Assembly (NCBI RefSeq): GCF_013376415.1
Contig: NZ_WYET01000001.1
Coordinates: 930,001-994,000, forward strand
DNA length: 64,000 bases
From: Flagellimonas chongwuensis
GTDB lineage: Bacteria > Bacteroidota > Bacteroidia > Flavobacteriales > Flavobacteriaceae
Direction of reading: 5' to 3'
Part shown: positions 56,568 to 64,000 of the stretch, piece by piece
Position numbering within the stretch: position 1 is the stretch's first letter
Layout: every line of letters begins with the position of its first letter
The notes under the pieces: model-generated
The model's database searches: none
What the model saw: only the letters and a program-made list of their open reading frames with translations
Told to the model about the DNA's origin: nothing
Translations under genes and position numbers: made by a program

Positions 56568-58181
56568 TTAGTTATACCCATCATTCTGTGGGTAGTTGGG
56601 TCCCAAAAGGTCCATTTGTTGCTGTGGAATGGGCCAATTTTGCATGTACTCCCTAAGAATGTCTTTTGGATTCCCCTCTGGGTAAGACTCGTTCATATTG
56701 TCGTTGTTCATATGGTCCAAAAGATAATCGTACAACAATCCGGTACGCTTTAGGGTGAACCAACGTTGACCTTCAAAAGCAAGTTCGCGGGCCCTTTCTT
56801 CCAATATAGTTTCCAGGTCAATACTGTTCACTGGGGCGGTATTCGCTCTGGTTCGTACGGCATTAAGGTATTCCATTGCCTTGGCGGAATTGTTCAGCAT
56901 CATATGTGCTTCGGCACCGATTAAATAAGTCTCTGCCAAACGGTAGATCATAATGTTCTTAAAATGATTTCTGTCTGTAGGCTCCACAGTCTCATCAAGG
57001 AACTTGATGATTCCGGGGTTTTGCCTTCTGTAGTAGAGCATAAACTCGTTTTGGTCGTCCTCGCTGTTCTCGTACAGGTCTAATGGGTCGCCCAACTCAC
57101 TTCCGGCAGGTACTGCGGTCTCATCGTTGTAGAGATATTCGAAAATATAGTAGGTGCCATTTTTTCTGGTATCGTTCGGGTCTTCATTGAGAAGGTCGAT
57201 GGTGTACTGGTTCAAGGAAATAAACCCAGCACCTGCACCGCCATTTTCAACAGATTGAATCAGACCGGGTGCATCCGCATAGCTGGCAACCATGTTCCAG
57301 TTCATGATATGGGGGTCTCCACCTCCAATGGTCTGCCTTTCAAAATTGATGGCAAAAAGGGTTTCGGAATGATTAAGCTCTCCTGCAAATACTTCTGCCG
57401 TGGTCTCCGTCAAACTATGGCTGCCACTTGTTATGATGGCATCGGTTTGGGCGGCTGCTTCGGTCCAGTCGTTCTCCCACATGGCCACTTTGGCTCTCAA
57501 ATGTCTAGCGGCACCTTGGGCCCAACGTCCAAATTGAGGCGTAGTATAGTCCAAATTTGCTATGGCGAAGTCCAAATCGGAACGTAGCAGAGAAAAGATT
57601 TCTTCCTCTGAAGATTTGTCCTGGGGTACATCAAACGCATTCTGGGGCGTAGTGGGCTCCGTGGTGATAAAAATGTTGTTGAAAAGTCGGTACAAAGTGA
57701 AGTAGGCGTGGGCACGCATACATTTGGCCTCTGCAAGAATTTGGTTTCGTCTACTTTCTTCAATATCCTCCAAATTTTCCGCGCCTTGGATGACGGCATT
57801 GGCTCTCTCAACTATTTTATAGTAGTTGACCCAGTAGGCATTAATGCCCGATGTGGTACCGTAATCGCCCAAACTGGCTCCCCAAAGCAAACGACTGTAG
57901 AGGGAGACCTCTCCGGTGATACCCACGCCCAAATCGCTTTTTGCCTGTGGAATTAGAGGATATGTTCCATTCAAGCTTAAATCTTGGTAAAGGTTTCTGT
58001 TGAGGGTGTATAGGCCTACAACGGCATTTTCCAAGCCCTCTGGCGTGGAGTACAGGAAGTCGACCGAGGTATCGGACAACAGCTCATCCTCCAATTCTTT
58101 TTCGCATGATGCGAATGTGGCAACGACAAGGAATATTGCCATTGCTTTTTTAGATATTAAATGTTGAAATATATTTTTCAT
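56568..58181 (-). CDS. SusD/RagB family nutrient-uptake lipoprotein
   Basis: A 537-residue outer-membrane lipoprotein (signal AIFLVVATFASC) that lids the SusC channel and binds glycan. Typical SusD stretches are LYSRLLWGASLGDYGTTSG, AEAKCMRAHAYFTLYRLFNN, then RLAETYLIGAEAHMML and YLNAVRTRAN. ERARELAFEGQRWFTLKRTG near the C-terminus is a family signature. Ten bases follow the SusC gene, so the two are coupled. Ligand is inferred as beta-glucan from the GH16 partner. Confidence 0.95.
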   Translation of the reverse strand: MKNIFQHLISKKAMAIFLVVATFASCEKELEDELLSDTSVDFLYSTPEGLENAVVGLYTLNRNLYQDLSLNGTYPLIPQAKSDLGVGITGEVSLYSRLLWGASLGDYGTTSGINAYWVNYYKIVERANAVIQGAENLEDIEESRRNQILAEAKCMRAHAYFTLYRLFNNIFITTEPTTPQNAFDVPQDKSSEEEIFSLLRSDLDFAIANLDYTTPQFGRWAQGAARHLRAKVAMWENDWTEAAAQTDAIITSGSHSLTETTAEVFAGELNHSETLFAINFERQTIGGGDPHIMNWNMVASYADAPGLIQSVENGGAGAGFISLNQYTIDLLNEDPNDTRKNGTYYIFEYLYNDETAVPAGSELGDPLDLYENSEDDQNEFMLYYRRQNPGIIKFLDETVEPTDRNHFKNIMIYRLAETYLIGAEAHMMLNNSAKAMEYLNAVRTRANTAPVNSIDLETILEERARELAFEGQRWFTLKRTGLLYDYLLDHMNNDNMNESYPEGNPKDILREYMQNWPIPQQQMDLLGPNYPQNDGYN

Positions 58182-58191
58182 GACAATTTTT

Positions 58192-61167
58192 TTAGAATCC
58201 TAATTTTACACCTAGGGTTATGTTTCTGGTCTCAGGGAAAGCAGAACCATTTTGATCATTGTTTAAAGGCGTCTGTTCCGGGCTGTACGATTTAAAATCG
58301 GTAAAGGTGAACAGGTTGGTTCCGGTTAAGTATACCTTGGCACTTTGTAATCCAATCTTGGAGAAAGTATCCCTGGGAATGTTGTAGCCCAATGTAAGCG
58401 TACGTAATCTCACGTAGGATGCATCTCTAACAGCAAAAGGGAACAGGTGCAAGTGCGTGTCTGGTTTTGGTCTTGGATATTCTGTCGATGGATATTCCGG
58501 AGTGTAATATTTAGTCCTGATACCGTTAATGGCACCCTTCCAAAGCTCACCATTGGCGAGAACAGGATTTAACCTTGTTGCATTTTGTACTATGTAGATA
58601 TCGGCAAACAGATCAAAGTTCTTGTAGGTAATGGTGTTGGTGATGGAACCGTACCAATCAGGATCTGTATTTGTGAACACGTTGTCGCGATTGTCTATTT
58701 GTCCGTTGCCGTCCTGATCCACCACGCGAACATCACCTGGCTGTGCCAATGGGTTTCCAGAACCGGCAATGTCATCGCCTTCTTGGTAAATGCCATCATA
58801 TTTTGGCAGCCAGATATTGTTGATGGAATGACCAACGGATAAACGTCTTCCTGAATTGGCATCGGTTATATCGATGGGATTACCTTGATCATCAAGCTCT
58901 CCTGTGAGGGAGATTACCTCGTTTCTGTTTCTGGAGAAAACAAGCCCCAAAGACCAACTAAAATCTTCTTTTCGGATAATATTAGAGGTCAAAGAAGCTT
59001 CAATACCTTGGTTTTGTATTTCACCTGCATTGAATCGAGTCACATTAAAACCTGTGGTTCCAGCAATGGATCTATCCAATAAAAGATCGTTGGTGTTGGC
59101 TTTGTAGTATTCAAAAGTTCCTTGGAAAAAGTTGTTGAACAATCTAAAATCCACACCAGCGTTCAAAGTTGCTGTTTTCTCCCATTTTAGGTCAGGGTTG
59201 GGCAGTCGGGATGATGCGGTGGCACCTGCCACGGTTTCATCGCCAAACACGTAGGGGAGGTCGTCGGCAACCCCTAAAGATTCTAAAGGATCTATTCCTT
59301 GGTTACCTGTGGCACCATAACTCACCCTAAACTTCATTTCGTTAATGGCATCGATATCTTGCATAAAGGGTTCCATGTGCATTTTCCATGCTACGGATAC
59401 AGCTGGGAAGAAGCCCCATTTTTGGTTTGCGGCAAAAACCGAAGCGCCATCCGCACGTGCAGTCGCTTCCAAAAGGTATCTATCCAAGTAACCATACCTA
59501 ATCCTTCCCAAGAAGGAATATAGCCTACGCTGGGAAACATCTCTTACATTGTTCAGTAATTCGGTAGCGTTACCATTAAATCCGAGGGCATCATTGGTGA
59601 ATCCGGATTTATCCAATTGCGTATACTCGGTACGGCGTTCATCGAATGCTTGTACAGCGGTAAAGTCCACATTATGACTATCATTGATTTGAGGTGTGTA
59701 CATCAAGATGTTTTCCACAAGCACCTGCTTGAACAAGGTGTTGGACAATACCCCAAGTCCGTCGATACCTTCATCACCGGCAGAGTGCAATGAGGAACGA
59801 TATACTCCTTGGTTGGTGTTACGGTTTCTTAAGAAAGTTTTCAATGTATAGCTTAGGTTGGGCGCTATGTCATAGATAAGGCTCAAGTTGACATCTGTAA
59901 GGTTGATTTTGGTCTCATCCACAGATTCTCTTTGGTCCCATAACGGGTTTACCGATGTGTTCGATGGGCCCAAATAAAACTTCTGGAGCTCACCGTCCGC
60001 AGTGTAAGGCTGGGCAAGTGGCGTTATGGTGGTAAAGTTTATTCCTCCTGTTTCGCGGTCTTGTTTTGCGTTCTGATAATTGATGATTCCACGGAATGTC
60101 AATTTATCAGATATTTTTTGTTCTAAGTTTAGTTTGAATGTGCCTCTGTCAAAACCTGAATTTGGAATAATACCTTCTTGTGAAAAATAGTTGAAACTGG
60201 AAAAAACCTTGGTCTTTTCGCTACCAGCGGAGAAGCTTAGTGCATGGCTCTGGATTACTGCATCCCTAAGTACCAAATCTTCCCAATCTACAAAATCTTG
60301 GTTCTCAATGGCATCTAGTTCAAAAGGTGTGAAAATGTTCACATCGTTCAAGTAGTCGCCCGTGAACCTGTTCCTGTTGGCTTCTCTTCTTAGGTCTATA
60401 AATTGTGAGCCAGTGTATTGATTGAAGTTTTTGGTCAACGTTTGTACGGTAGTGTAACCGTGGTAGTCTATGGTAGCTTTACCTGTTTTACCCGTTTTCG
60501 TTGTTACCAAGATAACACCGTTGGATGCCCTTGAACCATAGATGGCGGTTGAGGAGGCATCTTTTAAGATTTCAATGTTGGCAATATCGTCCGGGGCTAC
60601 ATCATTAAGGTCATCAAAAGGAAGACCGTCCACGATAATCAATGGAGAGTTTCCTCCGTCAACGGATACGTTACCCCTAATTATAATATTGGAAGCACCA
60701 CCAGGTCGTGCATCACCGAGATTTACCTGTACACCAGCGGCTCTACCCCGAAGCATTTCGGAAACGTTGGTGGTGGGCACATTGGTTGCTTCCTCCACCT
60801 CTACGCTTGTCACGGAACCGATAACGTTACTTTTCTTTTGGGTACCATATCCTACAACAACCACTTCGTCGAGGGCTTGTGTGTCTTCGCTCAATGTAAT
60901 GTTGATTTCAGTTTGCGTACCAACGGACACTTCTTGTGATACAAAGCCAATGTAGCTGAACACTAAAGTGTCGTCATTGGAAACATCGTCAATGGTGAAT
61001 TCACCATCAAAATCGGTAACAACCCCATTGGTCGTTCCTTTTACAAGTACGTTTACACCCGGCATGGGTCCCATATTGTCGGATACCGTACCTGTTACGG
61101 TTTTAGTTTGTGAATATCCATAGGCGGTACATAAAAGCACTATCCATGTTAAAAATCCATATCTCAT
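58192..61167 (-). CDS. SusC/RagA family TonB-linked outer-membrane transporter
   Basis: A 991-residue TonB-dependent transporter with signal peptide (GFLTWIVLLCTAYGYS). A carboxypeptidase-regulatory-like N-domain (TGTVSDNMGPMPGVNVLVKG) precedes the TonB-box region and the plug (VVVGYGTQKKSNVIGSV, then LRGRAAGVQVN). A 22-strand barrel follows, with the C-terminal end TRNITLGVKLGF. It imports oligosaccharides bound by the SusD lid. It is the first gene after the regulator and carries a candidate promoter at 61192-61224. Confidence 0.96.
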   Translation of the reverse strand: MRYGFLTWIVLLCTAYGYSQTKTVTGTVSDNMGPMPGVNVLVKGTTNGVVTDFDGEFTIDDVSNDDTLVFSYIGFVSQEVSVGTQTEINITLSEDTQALDEVVVVGYGTQKKSNVIGSVTSVEVEEATNVPTTNVSEMLRGRAAGVQVNLGDARPGGASNIIIRGNVSVDGGNSPLIIVDGLPFDDLNDVAPDDIANIEILKDASSTAIYGSRASNGVILVTTKTGKTGKATIDYHGYTTVQTLTKNFNQYTGSQFIDLRREANRNRFTGDYLNDVNIFTPFELDAIENQDFVDWEDLVLRDAVIQSHALSFSAGSEKTKVFSSFNYFSQEGIIPNSGFDRGTFKLNLEQKISDKLTFRGIINYQNAKQDRETGGINFTTITPLAQPYTADGELQKFYLGPSNTSVNPLWDQRESVDETKINLTDVNLSLIYDIAPNLSYTLKTFLRNRNTNQGVYRSSLHSAGDEGIDGLGVLSNTLFKQVLVENILMYTPQINDSHNVDFTAVQAFDERRTEYTQLDKSGFTNDALGFNGNATELLNNVRDVSQRRLYSFLGRIRYGYLDRYLLEATARADGASVFAANQKWGFFPAVSVAWKMHMEPFMQDIDAINEMKFRVSYGATGNQGIDPLESLGVADDLPYVFGDETVAGATASSRLPNPDLKWEKTATLNAGVDFRLFNNFFQGTFEYYKANTNDLLLDRSIAGTTGFNVTRFNAGEIQNQGIEASLTSNIIRKEDFSWSLGLVFSRNRNEVISLTGELDDQGNPIDITDANSGRRLSVGHSINNIWLPKYDGIYQEGDDIAGSGNPLAQPGDVRVVDQDGNGQIDNRDNVFTNTDPDWYGSITNTITYKNFDLFADIYIVQNATRLNPVLANGELWKGAINGIRTKYYTPEYPSTEYPRPKPDTHLHLFPFAVRDASYVRLRTLTLGYNIPRDTFSKIGLQSAKVYLTGTNLFTFTDFKSYSPEQTPLNNDQNGSAFPETRNITLGVKLGF

Positions 61168-61191
61168 TTTTGAGTAAATTTAGTTTGGACA

Positions 61192-61224
61192 TAAAAGTAA
61201 GTGGCTTAACGTCTTCTTAACAAA
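61192..61224 (-). promoter_or_regulatory. Candidate promoter of the susC operon
   Basis: The minus strand reads TTTG (complement of 61221-61224), 21 bases, then TACTTTTA (complement of 61192-61199), one mismatch from TAnnTTTG. It lies in the 275-base gap between the regulator stop and susC, 25 bases before the susC ATG. Confidence 0.45.
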
Positions 61225-61442
61225 GGAGCTACCTCTATAAAAAACCTACATCGGCAATTTTATGGGGTTAAAATTGATGTTTTGCTATTTAAACCCCTTG
61301 AAATATGATGATTTGAAAAAAATATACCCCTGATTATACTGTCTGGCAAATCGCTGAATTTGAGGTGATTTGTGAAAATGTAGAGTTATTGTAGGGGTAA
61401 TTTTAAGAAATGTAGGACTGTGATGTGGGAAAGTAGAGTTGC

Positions 61443-64000
61443 CTAAAAGTTTAAAATGTAATCTATAAGGTTATCGTGGTGTGGCAGGTCGAATTTTTTA
61501 CGGAGCCGGTAGCGCTTCATTTCTACACTTTTTACCGATATATTTAGCAATGGTGCAATCTCTTTGGAGGAAAGATTCAGCCTTAAATAGGCACACAATC
61601 TTAAGTCGTTATTGGTTAGACTATCGTGTTTACTCTTGATTCGCTTTAAAAAGTCTTTGTCAGCATTGTTGAATGCATCTTCAAAGAACTTCCAATCATC
61701 TTCGCTGTTGATGTTCTGGTCTATTTCCCTGATTACGGTTCTAATGTTCCTATCCTTGTTTGGTACTTCCTTCAATTGCGACTTTAAGGATGACAGAAAC
61801 TTATTTTTTTTGACCAAACTCATTGTGGAAATGGCAAGTTCACGATTCTTGTTGTCAATTTCATTTTGAAGCTTTTCGGTCTGTATTTGAGCAATACGCT
61901 CTTTTTCCTCCAGTTCCCTGCGTTCCAGTTCTTTGTGGTTTTGCTTAATAAGGGATTCTTGTTTCCTTCGATAATAGTTCTTGTAAAGCCTATGTACCAC
62001 TATAAATATGAGTAAAACCGCCATTGTATATGCCAAAAGGGCGAGGTCGGATAGGTACCAAGGGCGAGATATGGTAAAACTGTACGAAGCAGTATTCGAA
62101 CTCAAGTTATTGCCCACCATGGCCCTTATGGTAAATATGTAATCCCCAAAAGAAAGGTTCTTGAAGGTAACATCGGTGTTTTCTGACCATTCGCTCCACC
62201 CTTCGTACAAGTTTTCCATTTTGTACTGATAACGTACCTCGGTGTATTTATCAAACTCTGGTACACTGTATTCGAACCTTATATTATTGTTCGCATGCAC
62301 GAATGTCCTGTTTGAATCGGTAGGTGCTTTGTTGGACAACTCTTGGTAGCTCCCAAAATAAATGGAATTTATCTGTACTTCTTGTTTGGAAGGTTCAACC
62401 TTGGTAAGGTCCAAAGAAACAAATCCATTTGAACTTCCTATCAAATATTTGAAGTCAGATATTTTTGAGATGTTCTCAAATCCAGAGACCCCTAAATTGG
62501 CACGGATGTCCTTAGGTATGGAAATATGGGAAGTACTAAGTTTATTGCTAAGGGTACTTTGGGTAACATATTGTATGCCGTAATCTGTGAAAAACCAGAG
62601 CCGTTGTTCGGAATCTTCGGGAATTATGATGCTGATTTGCCCATTACTTTCATTAAAGATCATTTGGGTCAAAGTGCTGTCCAGTGCAATATCATTTTCT
62701 CCATCAATATTGTAGATGGCTGCATTGGTTTTATAGTAAAGTTCATCCTGAAAACTAAAGATGTTCGAACTGTGACCGATACGTTCCACATTGGTTACCT
62801 GTTTAACTTCTCTGAAACTCGGGTCGAGCTCGATAAAATACAGTCCTTTTTTTTCATGGTCCACGACTACCTGAAGGGAATCCATTTCAAAAAAACGACT
62901 GGAAATGGTAAAGCCATCGATGGCATTCCGGAATTTCCAAAAACCATCTACCTTTTCAAGAATGCTCAATCCGTTGTAATTTCCTTGTAATAAAAGGTTG
63001 TTGTGACCCTTAATAGGTTTTACGCCCCATGTCCCGGGATAATCCGAAATAAGTTCGGCCCTGTTTTCCTCGATAATGAAAGTGCCATTATTGTGTCCGC
63101 AGAAGATAGTGGAATCCAAAAGCTGAAGATTCCATACTTGTCCTTGCGTGCCATCAATCAACCTAAAAGGATCTTGAGAGGCGGTCCTTCGGTAAAACAA
63201 GCCCTGATTGGTACCCAAATATAAGTGTCCTTCGTGGTTCAATGCGGCGTATACCAGCCCAAGGTTGCCCAATTTGTCAACATATTCATTAAAGGGGGAG
63301 TATAGGTTTACGGTCGCAATACCGTTATCCAGACCAAGCCATAAGTTGTTTTCAGCATCTTCAAAAAGGGATAGAACCGTATTGTTGTTCAATCCTTTTT
63401 CCTGATCGATGTTCCGTATGATGGTCTCACCATCTGGAGAGAGGTGATAAAAACCGTTAGATATACTACCGAGTACAAAAGAACTATCGTTTAGTCGAAT
63501 GCTGCTATATAGTTTGATGTTCAAATCATCCATGGCGGTTTCCCACGGCGTAACAGTCTCCGAATCGTATCTGTAGAACCGGGAACTTTCGGTAAGGATC
63601 AATAGGTCATTCCCAACACCGTACAGCCCAACTATGGGCTCTTTGGTAAATACAGGGTCATTGCTTACCAATTGTGCCTCTCCATTTTGGATGGTGAACA
63701 AACCTTCTTTGGCAATTTGAAAATAAACATTGTTGTTTACGACGCCCATGTTTGCCTTGTCCGATTTTGCTTCGATCACCTTAAAGCTGCTTTCAAGGTT
63801 GTCATAGATATAGATTCTGTCCAGTGATTGGAAGAGGACCCACTGGTCCAGGACAACAATATCCCAAAATTCCTCGTCCTCCGAAATGGGGGTTTCCATT
63901 TTTTGGGATAATGAGGTATATGCAAGTTCGCCATTTGCTTTTTTGGTCCAAAAACCAAATTCACGGTAGGATCCCGTGTAAATTTTGTCTCCAACGGCCA
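61443..64000 (-). CDS. Propeller/Y_Y_Y-domain sensor with LuxR-type HTH, 5' end missing
   Basis: The frame is open to base 64000, so the N-terminus (and start) lies outside the window. The first in-window Met, at 63899, is not the start, because the codons upstream of it remain in frame and look like propeller sequence. The visible part has periplasmic beta-propeller repeats (LGLDNGIATVNLYSPF and similar), then a Y_Y_Y domain (YQYKMENLYEGWSEWSENTD and so on). One membrane helix (about WYLSDLALLAYTMAVLLIFIV) is followed by a coiled coil and a LuxR-type HTH (LSSKEIAPLLNISVKSVEMKRYRLRKK). No kinase or receiver domain is present. It probably senses glycan and activates the neighbouring susC operon. 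Confidence 0.9.
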   Translation of the reverse strand, partial: AVGDKIYTGSYREFGFWTKKANGELAYTSLSQKMETPISEDEEFWDIVVLDQWVLFQSLDRIYIYDNLESSFKVIEAKSDKANMGVVNNNVYFQIAKEGLFTIQNGEAQLVSNDPVFTKEPIVGLYGVGNDLLILTESSRFYRYDSETVTPWETAMDDLNIKLYSSIRLNDSSFVLGSISNGFYHLSPDGETIIRNIDQEKGLNNNTVLSLFEDAENNLWLGLDNGIATVNLYSPFNEYVDKLGNLGLVYAALNHEGHLYLGTNQGLFYRRTASQDPFRLIDGTQGQVWNLQLLDSTIFCGHNNGTFIIEENRAELISDYPGTWGVKPIKGHNNLLLQGNYNGLSILEKVDGFWKFRNAIDGFTISSRFFEMDSLQVVVDHEKKGLYFIELDPSFREVKQVTNVERIGHSSNIFSFQDELYYKTNAAIYNIDGENDIALDSTLTQMIFNESNGQISIIIPEDSEQRLWFFTDYGIQYVTQSTLSNKLSTSHISIPKDIRANLGVSGFENISKISDFKYLIGSSNGFVSLDLTKVEPSKQEVQINSIYFGSYQELSNKAPTDSNRTFVHANNNIRFEYSVPEFDKYTEVRYQYKMENLYEGWSEWSENTDVTFKNLSFGDYIFTIRAMVGNNLSSNTASYSFTISRPWYLSDLALLAYTMAVLLIFIVVHRLYKNYYRRKQESLIKQNHKELERRELEEKERIAQIQTEKLQNEIDNKNRELAISTMSLVKKNKFLSSLKSQLKEVPNKDRNIRTVIREIDQNINSEDDWKFFEDAFNNADKDFLKRIKSKHDSLTNNDLRLCAYLRLNLSSKEIAPLLNISVKSVEMKRYRLRKKFDLPHHDNLIDYILNF

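Noticed and set aside
61443..63899. An 818-residue regulator starting at the Met at 63899
   Set aside because: The same frame continues without a stop to base 64000 with propeller-like sequence, so the gene is partial and this Met is internal.

Overview
The window looks like chromosomal core DNA of a marine-type member of the family Flavobacteriaceae (Bacteroidota). The evidence is a gldKLMN gliding/type IX secretion operon, a SusC/SusD polysaccharide-utilization locus, many lipoproteins with short Bacteroidota-style lipoboxes, and repeated TAnnTTTG promoter -7 elements with few Shine-Dalgarno sequences. An Allomuricauda/Flagellimonas-like genus is my guess only. No rRNA, tRNA, CRISPR array, insertion sequence or phage gene was seen. 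No gene-free stretch exceeds 300 bases; the longest is 61168-61442, the susC upstream region.

Layout, left to right. (1) 1-2050, minus: surE, a small membrane protein and lpxB (cut by the left edge). (2) 2251-5376, plus: a C-terminal processing protease and a membrane-anchored nuclease. (3) 5373-12558, minus: purH followed by the cell-shape cluster mreB-mreC-mreD-mrdA-rodA. (4) 12652-13104, minus: a free-methionine sulfoxide reductase-like GAF protein. (5) 13237-24588, plus: a copper/heavy-metal resistance island with a HYC_CC_PP-type small protein, a CusA-type RND pump, an outer-membrane channel, a metal-binding lipoprotein, an HMA-AraC regulator, a CopA-type ATPase, a PepSY membrane protein and a CusB-type adaptor. 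(6) 24872-31620, minus: groEL/groES and the run miaB - sigma-54 activator - lptE - TPR protein - secG. (7) 31753-37556, plus: a membrane protein, an LVIVD lipoprotein, topA and a degenerate arginase-fold protein. (8) 37679-42365, plus: gldK-gldL-gldM-gldN. (9) 42484-46939: a FAD oxidoreductase, a DUF983 protein (minus), an ABC-F ATPase and an LRR protein. (10) 47087-53021, plus: a second RND tripartite pump with a CPXCG zinc-ribbon protein. (11) 53142-64000, minus: a beta-glucan (laminarin-like) utilization locus made of a Y_Y_Y/LuxR regulator (cut by the right edge), SusC, SusD, a repeat-containing surface glycan-binding lipoprotein and a GH16 glucanase.

How the genes work together. The Mre/PBP2/RodA set builds the lateral wall, and LpxB and LptE serve lipid A synthesis and LPS export. 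The metal island combines cytoplasmic export (CopA) with periplasmic export (Cus pump) and carries Cys-rich metal-binding modules in three of its proteins. GldK-N form the T9SS/gliding trans-envelope motor. The SusCD locus would bind, cut and import beta-1,3-glucan under its own sensor.

Most of the window is ordinary core genome. The items most worth a second look are the arginase-fold pseudoenzyme between topA and gldK, the HMA-AraC regulator, the sensor-less sigma-54 activator in an envelope operon, a 31-residue lysine-rich ORF, paired palindromes before the LRR gene, and a recently duplicated module in the glycan-binding lipoprotein.
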